Assembly (NCBI GenBank): GCA_018266055.1
Contig: JAFDYT010000017.1
Span: 124,001 to 188,000 of the forward strand
Direction: 5' to 3'
DNA length: 64,000 bases
Source: Bacteroidota bacterium
Lineage (GTDB): Bacteria; Bacteroidota; Bacteroidia; Cytophagales; Cyclobacteriaceae
Shown: positions 9,229 through 17,184 of the stretch, piece by piece
Position numbering within the stretch: the stretch's first letter is position 1
Layout: each line of letters starts with the position of its first letter
Translations under genes and position numbers: made by a program
Notes under the pieces: model-generated
Told to the model about the DNA's origin: nothing
Seen by the model: the letters and a program-made list of their open reading frames with translations, nothing else
The model's database searches: none

Positions 9229-9740
9229 ACTAAGGGTGTTTAAGAATACGGTGAGCTCAAAAATATCTTGTTCACCGCCCTTCGTATGATGAATAATGTT
9301 TCAAATCAGGGTATTTTGGTTGTATTTGGAAGCCTAAATCAAGGTTTTCTTGATGGTTGAGCTACGGGGGGCAACTCTTCCTGACCTTGATCGCATTGTT
9401 TTACATGCGACCCCGTCGGGGTCGTGCTGCAAATAAAAACGTGTACTATACACATGCGATGCCTTTGGCATCGGCTCCGTCACAACACTATGCTAAAAAC
9501 TACGATCCTGAAAGAATCGAATGTGTATAGAAATTTTATGACGAAGAAGACTCCCCTGAAGGGGTCGAAGAGAAGCGGTTAAAATTAAAAGGATTGTTGG
9601 TCGCAGACCAACAATAACATAGGGTCAAACAACTCTGAAGAATAAGATTGATTTCCGACTTCCTTATCATCCCATAGTACTAGATAAGATTCCATATCAC
9701 ATTAGGCATTGTCTTCCCAACACATATTAGTTGAGAGCCG
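9229..9740. other. Non-coding stretch carrying four short palindromes
   Basis: About 510 bp without a credible gene. It holds compact perfect hairpins: a CGACCCCGTCGGGGTCG palindrome at 9408-9424, CGATGCC-TTT-GGCATCG at 9457-9473, CCCC-TGAA-GGGG at 9553-9564, and ATTGTTGGTC-GCA-GACCAACAAT at 9593-9615. The first belongs to the same palindrome class as 14050-14066 and 16913-16929. None is followed by a clear T-run in the right place for the flanking genes. Confidence 0.6.
9593..9615. repeat. Perfect 10-bp inverted repeat with 3-nt loop
   Basis: Arms 9593-9602 and 9606-9615 are perfectly complementary around a GCA loop (TTGGTC-GCA-GACCAA core). It lies mid-way between genes, so it is more likely a REP-like palindrome than a terminator. 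Confidence 0.55.
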
Positions 9741-10091
9741 TCAAATAAGCCCCCTGCTATAAACATCTTCCACTTTGACTTTTAGTATTTCAATTAATTC
9801 CGGCTGCATGTAGTCGTACTCGTCGGGAATATACAGGCAAACAATTCTCTTGGTTTTATAAATGTCTGGAAAGTGTTTTCGGATGTGATTTCTATGATAC
9901 TTTTCCATCACCACAATCCGATCCGCCCAGGTTAAAATTTCTTCTGTTAAGACGGTATTCGCTGAATGATCTGTACCGGCCGACTTTACTTCAAAACGAC
10001 TATCACCCTCGTAAACTCTATGAGCCGTGGCGCTTCTCATTCGGTTTACTGTGCAAACAAAAAGTAACTTAAGCTTTGTATCATGCTGCAT
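9741..10091 (-). CDS. Low-molecular-weight protein tyrosine phosphatase-like protein
   Basis: A 116-aa protein with the phosphatase P-loop C-x5-R-S near the N-terminus (FVCTVNRMRS; Cys13, Arg19, Ser20), preceded by the usual beta strand KLLFVC. SAGTDHSAN and the hydrophobic WADRIVVMEKYHRNHIRK match the LMW-PTP fold. At 116 aa it is shorter than canonical LMW-PTPs (about 150 aa) and belongs with the small phosphotyrosine phosphatases common in Bacteroidota. The catalytic Asp of the C-terminal DP loop is not obvious; YIPDEYDYM may supply it. Likely cytoplasmic; substrate unknown. Confidence 0.75.
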   Translation of the reverse strand: MQHDTKLKLLFVCTVNRMRSATAHRVYEGDSRFEVKSAGTDHSANTVLTEEILTWADRIVVMEKYHRNHIRKHFPDIYKTKRIVCLYIPDEYDYMQPELIEILKVKVEDVYSRGLI

Positions 10092-10131
10092 GCAGTCGTT
10101 CTCTATTCGTTCCTTTTAATCATCCTAGTTA

Positions 10132-10212
10132 GCGCGTTTGTAACGCGTGCCTTGACTTCAAGATAACCATTTTAGTATTGAATAAAAGCATCCGTTACAC
10201 ACGCGCGCTAGC
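10132..10212. repeat. MITE-like element, shortened copy 2
   Basis: The left end at 10132-10175 is identical over 44 nt to the left end of the element at 7725 onward. The interior is cut down, and the right arm at about 10190-10212 (CCGTTACACACGCGCGCTAGC) is an imperfect version of the other copy's right arm. This looks like a deletion derivative of the same mobile repeat. Confidence 0.65.
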
Positions 10213-10250
10213 GGCATAGTCCAAAAACTAACACCATCACTTTTGATCGG

Positions 10251-11567
10251 TCAGCTATCCACGCGCTTTAGTTTAATTTCTATCGCAAATTTTCTTAACA
10301 TTTTTTCACCATAAATCTGAATGGGCACTATCAGCAATGCCAGCGCTACATTAAATCCAAATTCAAAGACGGGCTGCTCATTGGTAATGGATGCTTTGAG
10401 TGGGTCAATCAAAATAAGTATAAATTCAAAGAGCAAAATTAACAGCACTACAGAAATATAATTTGAATTTCGTCGCTGTATATCCTTTCCTGAGAGCAAT
10501 AGATACGTAACAATGCAAAACAAAATTAAGAGTGCCAAGCCATAGTATTGCACCATTTTTTGTTTTGTTCTTTGTTGTTGTTTGTCGAGTATTTGCATAA
10601 TCTCATCCTGGCTGCTAAACGAAAATTCGGCTGAGTTCTTTTTCTGCCGTTTAAGCCTTAATTCCAATGTTTTGATCATCTCGTTTTTTATCCATAACAC
10701 TGAGTCTGTTTTATGCTCCAGTTCATAGATTGTCGAGAGGTTTTGATACAATAAGGGCAACTCTACTTTTGTCCAATCCGCGGGGGCGCCAAACTTTTCA
10801 TTGAGCGCAAGCGACAACAGATAATAACGCTTCGCATTTTCATAATTCTTTTTCGCAAAATAGTAACGCCCCATTAGCTGGCAGTCAAACATCAAGCCTA
10901 TGCTATCCGATGAAAGTTTGCTAAACCGTAGTGTTTGAGTGATGTGCTTGAATGCGCTATCATAGCTTTTGATGTTTAAAAAAGCGGAGCCAATATTGTT
11001 GTGCGCAATCGCCATCATCAGTGTATCCTTTGCTGCCTTTAAAATATCCTGAAAAATTCCAATTGCCTTATAATTCTGGCCGTTCGAAAGACAAAGCAAC
11101 CCGAGGTTGTTTTTTGAAGCTGTTCCGACAGGATCAAAGTCTATGCTTTTCGTGTAGTAATCACTTGCGCGATCAAACAGGTCTGCGTCATCCGCAATTC
11201 TACCCAGCAGGTGATAGCATTTTGAAATCTGAATACTATCACCCAAATCCATGGAAAGATTCAATGCTTTGAACGCAATATCCTGCGCCAAAACAGTAAA
11301 GCCTGACGCCAGCGCCAAGTCGGCTAGTTCACGCCTTACTTTTGCTTCCAGTGATTTATTTTGACTAAGTGCCAAGGATTTCTGAAAGAACACAAATGCA
11401 GAGTCACTTTTACCAGAATGCCGGTAGATCATGGCTGCTTCAAAAAATGCTTCACTATTCGGATTATTTTTTATCACCTTGATAAGACTATCCAGTGTAG
11501 ATTTTTTTTGAGCTATTGTGTGAGCCCCACTGATTAATAATACAACGATGAGCGTTACATACTTCAT
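10251..11567 (-). CDS. TPR-repeat membrane protein
   Basis: A 438-aa protein with a signal peptide (MKYVTLIVVLLISGAHTIAQ), about six tetratricopeptide-like helical repeats at residues about 30-290 (for example SEAFFEAAMIYRHSGKSDSA, KCYHLLGRIADDADLFDRA, AHNNIGSAFLNIKSYDSA), a coiled coil around 295-330 and three hydrophobic helices at about 335-425. The N-terminal layout is that of Bacteroidota TPR histidine kinases and LuxR-type TPR regulators, but no kinase or DNA-binding domain follows the membrane part. It may be a scaffold or a degraded sensor. No partner gene is adjacent. Confidence 0.75.
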   Translation of the reverse strand: MKYVTLIVVLLISGAHTIAQKKSTLDSLIKVIKNNPNSEAFFEAAMIYRHSGKSDSAFVFFQKSLALSQNKSLEAKVRRELADLALASGFTVLAQDIAFKALNLSMDLGDSIQISKCYHLLGRIADDADLFDRASDYYTKSIDFDPVGTASKNNLGLLCLSNGQNYKAIGIFQDILKAAKDTLMMAIAHNNIGSAFLNIKSYDSAFKHITQTLRFSKLSSDSIGLMFDCQLMGRYYFAKKNYENAKRYYLLSLALNEKFGAPADWTKVELPLLYQNLSTIYELEHKTDSVLWIKNEMIKTLELRLKRQKKNSAEFSFSSQDEIMQILDKQQQRTKQKMVQYYGLALLILFCIVTYLLLSGKDIQRRNSNYISVVLLILLFEFILILIDPLKASITNEQPVFEFGFNVALALLIVPIQIYGEKMLRKFAIEIKLKRVDS

Positions 11568-11852
11568 ACAATCAAGTTATTTTATGATGAACCAGTCAAT
11601 AAAGATTATCCTATCGCACAGCACGCTTTATAAGCTGATAATTTCTGCAAAGTGTTGTCGGGGAGGCTTATTCAAAAATAGTTATTATCCGATATCATTG
11701 GGCGAACTTTCTAAAGCAAGACTTCTCAATTAAGATTATTTTGTTTTAATATATGACATCGGTCATGCAGAGAGTGAAATCACGCCGAATTTTAATTGAC
11801 ATCGGTTAAACTTTAAATAGACAATTGATAATTCACAATTGACTATCGACAA

Positions 11853-12278
11853 TTAGTCTTTTAAATTCAAGCTAGCAAGAGACTGAGCGGATGTATTACC
11901 CACAAGCCGCAGTGCTCTTCTAGCCTCGGCCAAGTGTTGTGTCAATTCATTAACTCGATCTTTTAGTAGCCTGTTCTCTTGCTTGGCTAGTTCCTTCATC
12001 TTAGCCATTTCACGTTCAAAACGGTGGTTGCTTTTTCGTCGCTTCGTTTCTGAATCCTCCAGCTTCTTTACGATGTTTTCGCGAATAGCCGGTTGAAATC
12101 CGTACTTCGTTCTGATAAATTGATTTCCACAAAAATCAAGATATATATCCCCGTGCAAGGGACGCAGGCCATAGTAGCATGCTATAAAATCATACACGGT
12201 AATATCTCTGTGAGATTGTTTCCCTTTCTTTATAACGACCAATGCCTTTGGGATTCGGTCTGCAATTCTTTCGTTCAT
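11853..12278 (-). CDS. Hypothetical protein with C-terminal coiled coil
   Basis: A 141-aa basic protein I do not recognise. The first 65 residues are globular (DITVYDFIACYYGLRPLHGD, then FIRTKYGFQPAIREN). Residues about 70-125 are charged and heptad-like (MAKMKELAKQENRLLKDRVN), predicting a coiled coil. Codon use looks ordinary and the ATG at 12278 is the only good start. It lies 94 bp downstream of the FN3 gene, behind that gene's terminator, so it is probably transcribed separately. Confidence 0.6.
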   Translation of the reverse strand: MNERIADRIPKALVVIKKGKQSHRDITVYDFIACYYGLRPLHGDIYLDFCGNQFIRTKYGFQPAIRENIVKKLEDSETKRRKSNHRFEREMAKMKELAKQENRLLKDRVNELTQHLAEARRALRLVGNTSAQSLASLNLKD

Positions 12279-12333
12279 CGTTGTTTGGGTTTATTCCGAT
12301 TTTCTTTTTCTTGTTCTGATTCACTTGAGTTGT

Positions 12334-12365
12334 AAAAAAAGGCTTCCTTCCTTACGGGAAGCCTT
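12334..12365 (-). terminator. Intrinsic terminator after the FN3 gene
   Basis: On the minus strand, just after the stop codon at 12373, AAGGCTTCC and GGAAGCCTT form a 9-bp stem with an 8-nt loop, followed by a run of at least seven T residues (the A-run at 12334-12340 on the plus strand). Confidence 0.75.
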
Positions 12366-12372
12366 TGACTGA

Positions 12373-12984
12373 CTACGCCACTAAATACACGCTGATGATT
12401 TCTGACCAATCCGTCGGTGCGTTCTTCGACAGCACGCGCACACGGAAGTAATACCACATTCCCGGCGTCAGACCGGTCACCAGAATACGCGACCGCGTAG
12501 TTTCGCTGATCGTTTTCCAGTCGGGCTTACTCAGGTCTGTGCACATCTGAAAATGAAACACACTATTCGGCACTGCCTTATACTGTACTTTTATTTCCCC
12601 CGGATTGCGGGTAGTGGCCGCCGTTAAAGGTGCCCTTTGGCCTGGACCTCTATGCTGTACTTCCAGTCCGCTGCTCAGGATAACCTCTTCGGCTGTCGTG
12701 GCGTTCTGGTTGGCTATGCTTTCAATGTAGCTGGCGAGCTGGCGCATCAGCAAGTCCAGCGCCACTTCTTTGCGGCGCATCGCTGCGGTGTCGTCGGGCC
12801 CGCCGGTCTTGGCTTTCAGCGCCGCCGCCTCCAGGTTGTTGGCCGCCGTGGCAATGGTAGCCAGTGTGGGGTTGGGCGAAGGAAAGTACGGATTGCCTGT
12901 CATGCGTGTGATGACAAACCGTGTCTTGATCAATTTTTGTGCGATAGACAACAAGGCCATCGCTAACTTTACCAGATATTTCAT
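12373..12984 (-). CDS. Fibronectin type III domain protein
   Basis: A 203-aa protein. Residues about 30-110 form an Ala-rich helical segment (NPTLATIATAANNLEAAALK, then VALDLLMRQLASYIESIANQ). Residues about 115-203 are an FN3-like sandwich (GEIKVQYKAVPNSVFHFQMC, WKTISETTRSRILVTGLTPG, WYYFRVRVLSKNAPTDWSE). No clear signal peptide. Similar two-part proteins, starting with a TGNPYFPSPNPTLA-type motif, are conserved among Bacteroidota with unknown role. It is followed directly by an intrinsic terminator and is probably monocistronic. Confidence 0.75.
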   Translation of the reverse strand: MKYLVKLAMALLSIAQKLIKTRFVITRMTGNPYFPSPNPTLATIATAANNLEAAALKAKTGGPDDTAAMRRKEVALDLLMRQLASYIESIANQNATTAEEVILSSGLEVQHRGPGQRAPLTAATTRNPGEIKVQYKAVPNSVFHFQMCTDLSKPDWKTISETTRSRILVTGLTPGMWYYFRVRVLSKNAPTDWSEIISVYLVA

Positions 12985-13274
12985 ACTAGTTTTTGTTTTT
13001 GCAGCGTACCAACACGAGTTGCCTCGTGGGTTAAATGGCAGGGGCTGCGGTGAATACTAATTTTAGAAAAAGATTAAAGCACACTTAAAATCATGTCATA
13101 GGCAGCGGGTTTAGGTGATTGAAATTGCCCTTGTCCGGCACGAGTGCGGTCGCGGTGGTGACGATAAATGCTTTACTGCCGGCGGTGAAGGAATATCTTA
13201 TGGCGCATAATGCCTTAGTACTAAGGGTTACGATGCGGTGAGTGACACGTAGGAGGCTATTACTGACAAGTAGG

Positions 13275-13820
13275 GATATACTCCTTACGGGAAGGGATAT
13301 AGTCGTTACGAGTATTGATATAATCGTTATGGAAATCGATATAACCGTTACGGAAATCGATATAACCGTTACGAGTAGCGATATAATCGTTACGAGTAGC
13401 GATATAATCGTTACGAGTATCGATATAACCGTTACGGGTATCGATATAACCGTTACGGGTATCGATATAATCGTTATGGAAATCGATATAACCGTTACGG
13501 AAATCGATATAATCGTTACGAGTATCGATATAATCGTTACGGAAATTGATATAATCGTTACGAGTAGCGATATAACCGTTACGGGTATCGATATAACCGT
13601 TACGGGTATCGATATAATCGTTACGAGTATCGATATAATCGTTACGAGTATCGATATAATCATTACGAGAATCGATATAACCGTAACGGGTATGGATATA
13701 ATCGTTACGGGTAGCGACATAACCGTTACGGGTAGCGATATAATCGTAACGGGTATAGATATAATCGTTACGAGTATTGATATACTTGCTAGGAGTATGG
13801 ATAAACTCGCTACAGGTAAA
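13275..13820. repeat. 21-bp minisatellite, 26 consecutive units
   Basis: Reading from 13275, 26 units of exactly 21 bp follow without one insertion or deletion. The unit is GATATAA(T/C)CGTTACG plus a variable six-base tail (AGTATC, AGTAGC, GGTATC, GAAATC and others). Units 3, 4, 8 and 9 are identical to units 10, 11, 15 and 16, which indicates a higher-order period of seven units (147 bp). Edge units are degenerate. Because 21 is a multiple of 3, long frames are open on both strands: plus 13242-13949 (ITVTGID-type heptads), minus 13091-13888 (ISIPVTI) and minus 13260-13883 (DYIDTRN). The last keeps conservative substitutions in the degenerate edge units (EFIHTPS, KYINTRN, EYIPTCQ), so a heptapeptide-repeat protein cannot be excluded. 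Confidence 0.9.
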
Positions 13821-14042
13821 GCTTTGGCCGATATAAAAGTTGACATACACATATGTGCCAACCCCTTCCAAGACTCGTGCCAAAGCAAAAAAGTGGGAAA
13901 TCAGGCTAAAATCAATGATTTGTACTTATCAGTCTTCGCTGATTGTTGATATATCGTCAATTCACTAACGATATATCAACAAAACGTTACCATAAGGATG
14001 GTACTAATGCTGAGGTAAGGATGGCATATATATATATAAATA

Positions 14043-14095
14043 GTATGTTCGACCCCTACGGGGTCTAGACAATGAATCGAATTTTGAATGAATGA
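14043..14095. repeat. GACCCCTACGGGGTC palindrome element, copy A
   Basis: Palindrome GACCCCTACGGGGTC at 14051-14065, followed by CTAGACAATGA and CGAATTTTGAATGA. The same order of words recurs at 16911-16955 with one small indel, and a palindrome variant with flanking GTATGTTC recurs at 16855-16879. Confidence 0.7.
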
Positions 14096-14109
14096 TGGAA
14101 TGATGGAAT

Positions 14110-14220
14110 GTCACCCGAACGGGATGCCGGATCACACACGTGCCCTACGCGGGCTGTCCGGCAAGACAACTAAAGTAGAAGATGAGGTTTCATAATAGTC
14201 CACAGTTATTCGTTATCGGG
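14110..14220. repeat. Structured direct repeat, copy 1
   Basis: About 110 bp, repeated at 14342-14451. It can fold as CCCG-AA-CGGG (14114-14123) followed by an outer stem GCCGGA/TCCGGC (14126-14131 with 14157-14162) enclosing GCCC-TACGC-GGGC (14142-14154). The tail TTTCATAATAGTCCACAG and ATTCGTTATCGG is shared with copy 2. All stem bases are identical between the copies. Confidence 0.75.
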
Positions 14221-14341
14221 AATTGTTAATCGTGATTAACGATTAACGTCTCCAGCCGAAGCGCAACACTCCTCTTACCCTGTGATCCGTTATTGGTTAA
14301 TTACTGATCACGATTAACGAATAACAGATAACGTCTCAGGT

Positions 14342-14451
14342 GTCACCCGATCGGGATGCCGGATCGCGCACTTGCCCTACACGGGCTGTCCGGCACGACA
14401 ACTAAATGAGAAGAGGAGGTTTCATAATAGTCCACAGTTATTCGTTATCGG
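14342..14451. repeat. Structured direct repeat, copy 2
   Basis: Second copy of the element at 14110. It has CCCG-AT-CGGG (14346-14355), outer stem GCCGGA/TCCGGC (14358-14363 with 14389-14394) and inner stem GCCC-TACAC-GGGC (14374-14386). Within the fold, differences from copy 1 fall only in loops and unpaired spacers. It lies about 60 bp downstream of the stop codon of the minus-strand histidine kinase gene. Confidence 0.75.
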
Positions 14452-14514
14452 TTAATCGTTGATGGCGATTAGCGGATAACAGATAACAATTAACTAACAA
14501 CGACCTCCTACCTC

Positions 14515-16620
14515 CTATCTCTTCAACACAATACGAAACGTTGTACCCACACCAAAGGTGCTTTGCACCGAGACAGAGCCTCCCATCCGCTCAAGGGCTT
14601 TCCTGACAAGATAGAGGCCGAGCCCGTTGCCGGTGCTTCGCGAGGTGCCGCGGTAATAGAGATCAAATATTTTAGGGAGGTTGCTTTCTTCTATGCCGAT
14701 GCCATTGTCTTCTACGGTAATGATTACCTCCTCTTCCAGGGCTTGACACGCCACGCGAATGAAGGGTTTCTCGTGGTCGTCCTGACGGGTAAACTGAATT
14801 GAATTTTCAATCAGTTTTCTCATGACGATGCTCAGCAGGGCTTCGTTTCCCTCAATCGAGACATTGCTGCACTCGGAGCGCAGGTCAATTCCCTTTTCTT
14901 GGATATCCTGTTCCATCCCGATGATCACTTTAGGTACAAACTGATCAATCCATATCGTGTCGCGGCTGTCGTCGATCTGGTTAAGTTCATAGATCAACCT
15001 CATCTTGTTGAGCATCCGGTCCATGTTTTTGGCGGTAGTGGATACATGAGTAAAGAGTTCTGCGGCGACGGGATCTTTGACCAGAAGCCTAAAGACATTG
15101 TCTAATCCAAGGAGTGTAGTGATTGGTCGGCGGATGTCGTGCGAAGCCCGGTAGATAAAAGTATCCAATTCCTGATTTTTCTTTTCCAGTTCTTCCGTAC
15201 GTTTCTTTACCTGCTCTTCCAGCGAGGCATTGAGTGTTTCAATTTCTTCTTTCTGATTGACTACGGTTTCATGCTGACTTCGGATTTCTTCCAGCATGGA
15301 TTCAATTTCATCGTTCTTTTCTTTCAGGATCAGTCCTGCACGCCGCTTCTGTTCGTAGCGGCGGTAATACACCACCGAAGAGAATAACAGTAAGGCCGAC
15401 ACGACGATGCCCGAACCGATCAATACATTTCGCAGTTCCAATTGCTTTTCCTGCAACAGGCTTTTGTTGCGCAGCAATTCGATCTTCTGTTCGCGCTCGG
15501 CCAGGTTTGCTTTACTGATGGCTTTGGAAAGAGTAACAGGCCGGATCACCTTATTGATAGAATCGCGGATGTTTCTGTCTTTAAGCAGAAATTGATAGGC
15601 AGCTTCAAAATGCCCCGTGGCAGCGGCAAGTTTGGATTTGGCTAAATAGAATGCTTCTTTGGAATACCCGCTCACGGTGGGCGGATACCACTTTGCTGCC
15701 GAGTCAAGATAGTGCTGGGCCAAATCAAAGCGGCGCATGTGTGTGTAAATTTCGGCCAGCGTGACACAGGCGCTTCCTGCGCTTTGCCATTCGTGCGATT
15801 TCTTGCTTGCCCGAAAATCGTACATCACGCCTTCAATGGCTTTCGGATAATCGCCCATGTCAATATAAATAGGAGCCGAGTTGCCTTTGGCCAGCCCCAC
15901 CATAAACTCATCGCCTTTGCGCTGCGCAATTTTAATGGTAGAGTCGTAGTGCACCAACGCCAGGGCAGGCTTATTCAACTTATAATAGGTAAGCGCAGCG
16001 GTGTTCCATGAGTTGACCCAAATGTTCCACAGGTATCCTTTGGGTTCTTCCGGTAACTTGCGGCAAAGGGAATCTACCGTTTTATATTCTTCAAGGCATT
16101 TGTCGTACTCTTCGTTTTGAAAATAGAGGTCACCCCTGCTGGAGTGGAAGCGGGCGAGTTCTTCAAGGTTATGCTTTTCTTTCAGCCGGGTAATCTGAGA
16201 CGAGAGCACGTCCAGCGCCTTACCGGGTTCGCCCGTCATACGATAAAGATCAGCAAGGGCAATGGCACAGTCGTCGCTGTCAAACACCTGATCGTCGTGC
16301 GCCAACACCAGTATGTTTTCAAGAAACCGGATGGCCTGCTGGTGAAAACCGCGCTTCCGAAAGTATAGTCCGATCTCCCAAAAGGCAGTAAACTGCGCCT
16401 TCTTATTGGGCACTTTTAGAATCTGGTTCTCCCACTCTTCGTCAGCGCCTGCTATAACATCGGAAGGCAATTTGGTTAACTCCGCCTTTTTAAGTTTGAA
16501 ATACCGATGAATGCCCGAGGTGTCTTTGGAAAAACGCGATAGTTCAAGTTGGAGGGACTGACCGCTGGCCTGAAAGAGAATGAACACAGCGAGAACAAGA
16601 GAGCCTGCAATCTTTTTCAT
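14515..16620 (-). CDS. TPR-containing sensor histidine kinase
   Basis: A 701-aa kinase. Signal peptide (KIAGSLVLAVFILFQASGQS), periplasmic TPR array at about residues 50-370, one membrane helix at about 398-418 (VLIGSGIVVSALLLFSSVVY), a long coiled coil (about 425-480), then HisKA with His494 (YRASHDIRRPI) and HATPase_c (RKLIENSIQF, EDNGIGI, GNGLGLYLVRKAL). The sequence after the His is DIRRP instead of the more usual EFRTP or DLKNP. This architecture is widespread in Bacteroidota. No response regulator is adjacent. Its 3' end faces the structured repeats. Confidence 0.92.
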   Translation of the reverse strand: MKKIAGSLVLAVFILFQASGQSLQLELSRFSKDTSGIHRYFKLKKAELTKLPSDVIAGADEEWENQILKVPNKKAQFTAFWEIGLYFRKRGFHQQAIRFLENILVLAHDDQVFDSDDCAIALADLYRMTGEPGKALDVLSSQITRLKEKHNLEELARFHSSRGDLYFQNEEYDKCLEEYKTVDSLCRKLPEEPKGYLWNIWVNSWNTAALTYYKLNKPALALVHYDSTIKIAQRKGDEFMVGLAKGNSAPIYIDMGDYPKAIEGVMYDFRASKKSHEWQSAGSACVTLAEIYTHMRRFDLAQHYLDSAAKWYPPTVSGYSKEAFYLAKSKLAAATGHFEAAYQFLLKDRNIRDSINKVIRPVTLSKAISKANLAEREQKIELLRNKSLLQEKQLELRNVLIGSGIVVSALLLFSSVVYYRRYEQKRRAGLILKEKNDEIESMLEEIRSQHETVVNQKEEIETLNASLEEQVKKRTEELEKKNQELDTFIYRASHDIRRPITTLLGLDNVFRLLVKDPVAAELFTHVSTTAKNMDRMLNKMRLIYELNQIDDSRDTIWIDQFVPKVIIGMEQDIQEKGIDLRSECSNVSIEGNEALLSIVMRKLIENSIQFTRQDDHEKPFIRVACQALEEEVIITVEDNGIGIEESNLPKIFDLYYRGTSRSTGNGLGLYLVRKALERMGGSVSVQSTFGVGTTFRIVLKR

Positions 16621-17184
16621 TAAGAAGTAATCTACAAATAGGTATTATTTCAAATATAACCATTAGGATCAGTTTTTGGGTATTGGTTATTGGGTAATCG
16701 ATAGCAAATCATTACAATTCACCCATAACCTTTCACGGATAACTATCAACCGATCACCCTTAGCGAATAACAAATAACCGATAACAATCTCTTTCCCAGC
16801 GGAGTCTCGCCTCGGACTCCGCGTAAAGCCAACGCACTGGTTGTGCTGAATGAAGTATGTTCGACCCCTACAGGGTCGGCCTTTACCGCTTCAATTATTT
16901 TCTACAAAGCTTCGACCCCTACGGGGTCTAGACAATGATCGAATTTTGAATGATTGAATTATGAATGGAAATTGAATGATCGAGTACACTCTATGCTATA
17001 TACTGTATTCAATATACTGTATTCAATATTCTGTGTACTAAACTACCCCAGACTACTATCTACTATCTACTTTCACCTTTCACCTTTCCACTTTCCACTT
17101 CCCCCGCTCCTCCGGTCAAATAAAAAGTATGTCTTCAAATAATCAAATTGTGTAGATTTAAACCAAGTCAAAAAACCCTAACTC
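16621..17184. other. Low-complexity non-coding DNA with palindromes
   Basis: About 560 bp between divergent genes. It contains word-like AT-rich repeats (GGTTATTGGGTAATCG, GCGAATAACAAATAACCG, ATATACTGTATTCA twice in tandem, TACTATCTACTATCTAC, CACCTTTCACCTTTCCAC), a weaker palindrome at 16862-16878 and a good one at 16913-16929. No credible gene. The promoter for the gene at 17185 should lie at the right end but was not identified with confidence. Confidence 0.6.
16911..16955. repeat. GACCCCTACGGGGTC palindrome element, copy B
   Basis: TTCGACCCCTACGGGGTC followed by TAGACAATGA and TCGAATTTTGAATGA, matching 14048-14091 almost base for base. An imperfect third copy, GACCCCTACAGGGTC, lies at 16863-16877. 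Confidence 0.7.

Larger units (their letters stand above)
12985..14514. other. 1.5-kb repeat-rich stretch without a confident gene
   Basis: Between the FN3 gene and the TPR histidine kinase lie a 21-bp minisatellite (13275-13820), a GACCCCTACGGGGTC palindrome (14051-14065), a duplicated structured element (14110-14220 and 14342-14451) and AT-rich, word-like low-complexity sequence. Several frames are open across the minisatellite because its unit is a multiple of three, but none has convincing coding signals. Confidence 0.6.

Noticed and set aside
12334-12365. Mobile-element end
   Set aside because: The hairpin with T-run immediately after the FN3 stop codon is explained as an intrinsic terminator.
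13275-13820. CRISPR array
   Set aside because: Units are contiguous 21-bp repeats with point variation; there are no unique spacers of constant length and no cas genes in the window.
13242-13949. 235-aa plus-strand frame across the minisatellite as a gene
   Set aside because: Open frames arise automatically from a 21-bp unit without stops. The ITVTGID frame has an ordinary non-repeat tail and no start signal; the repeat was reported instead.
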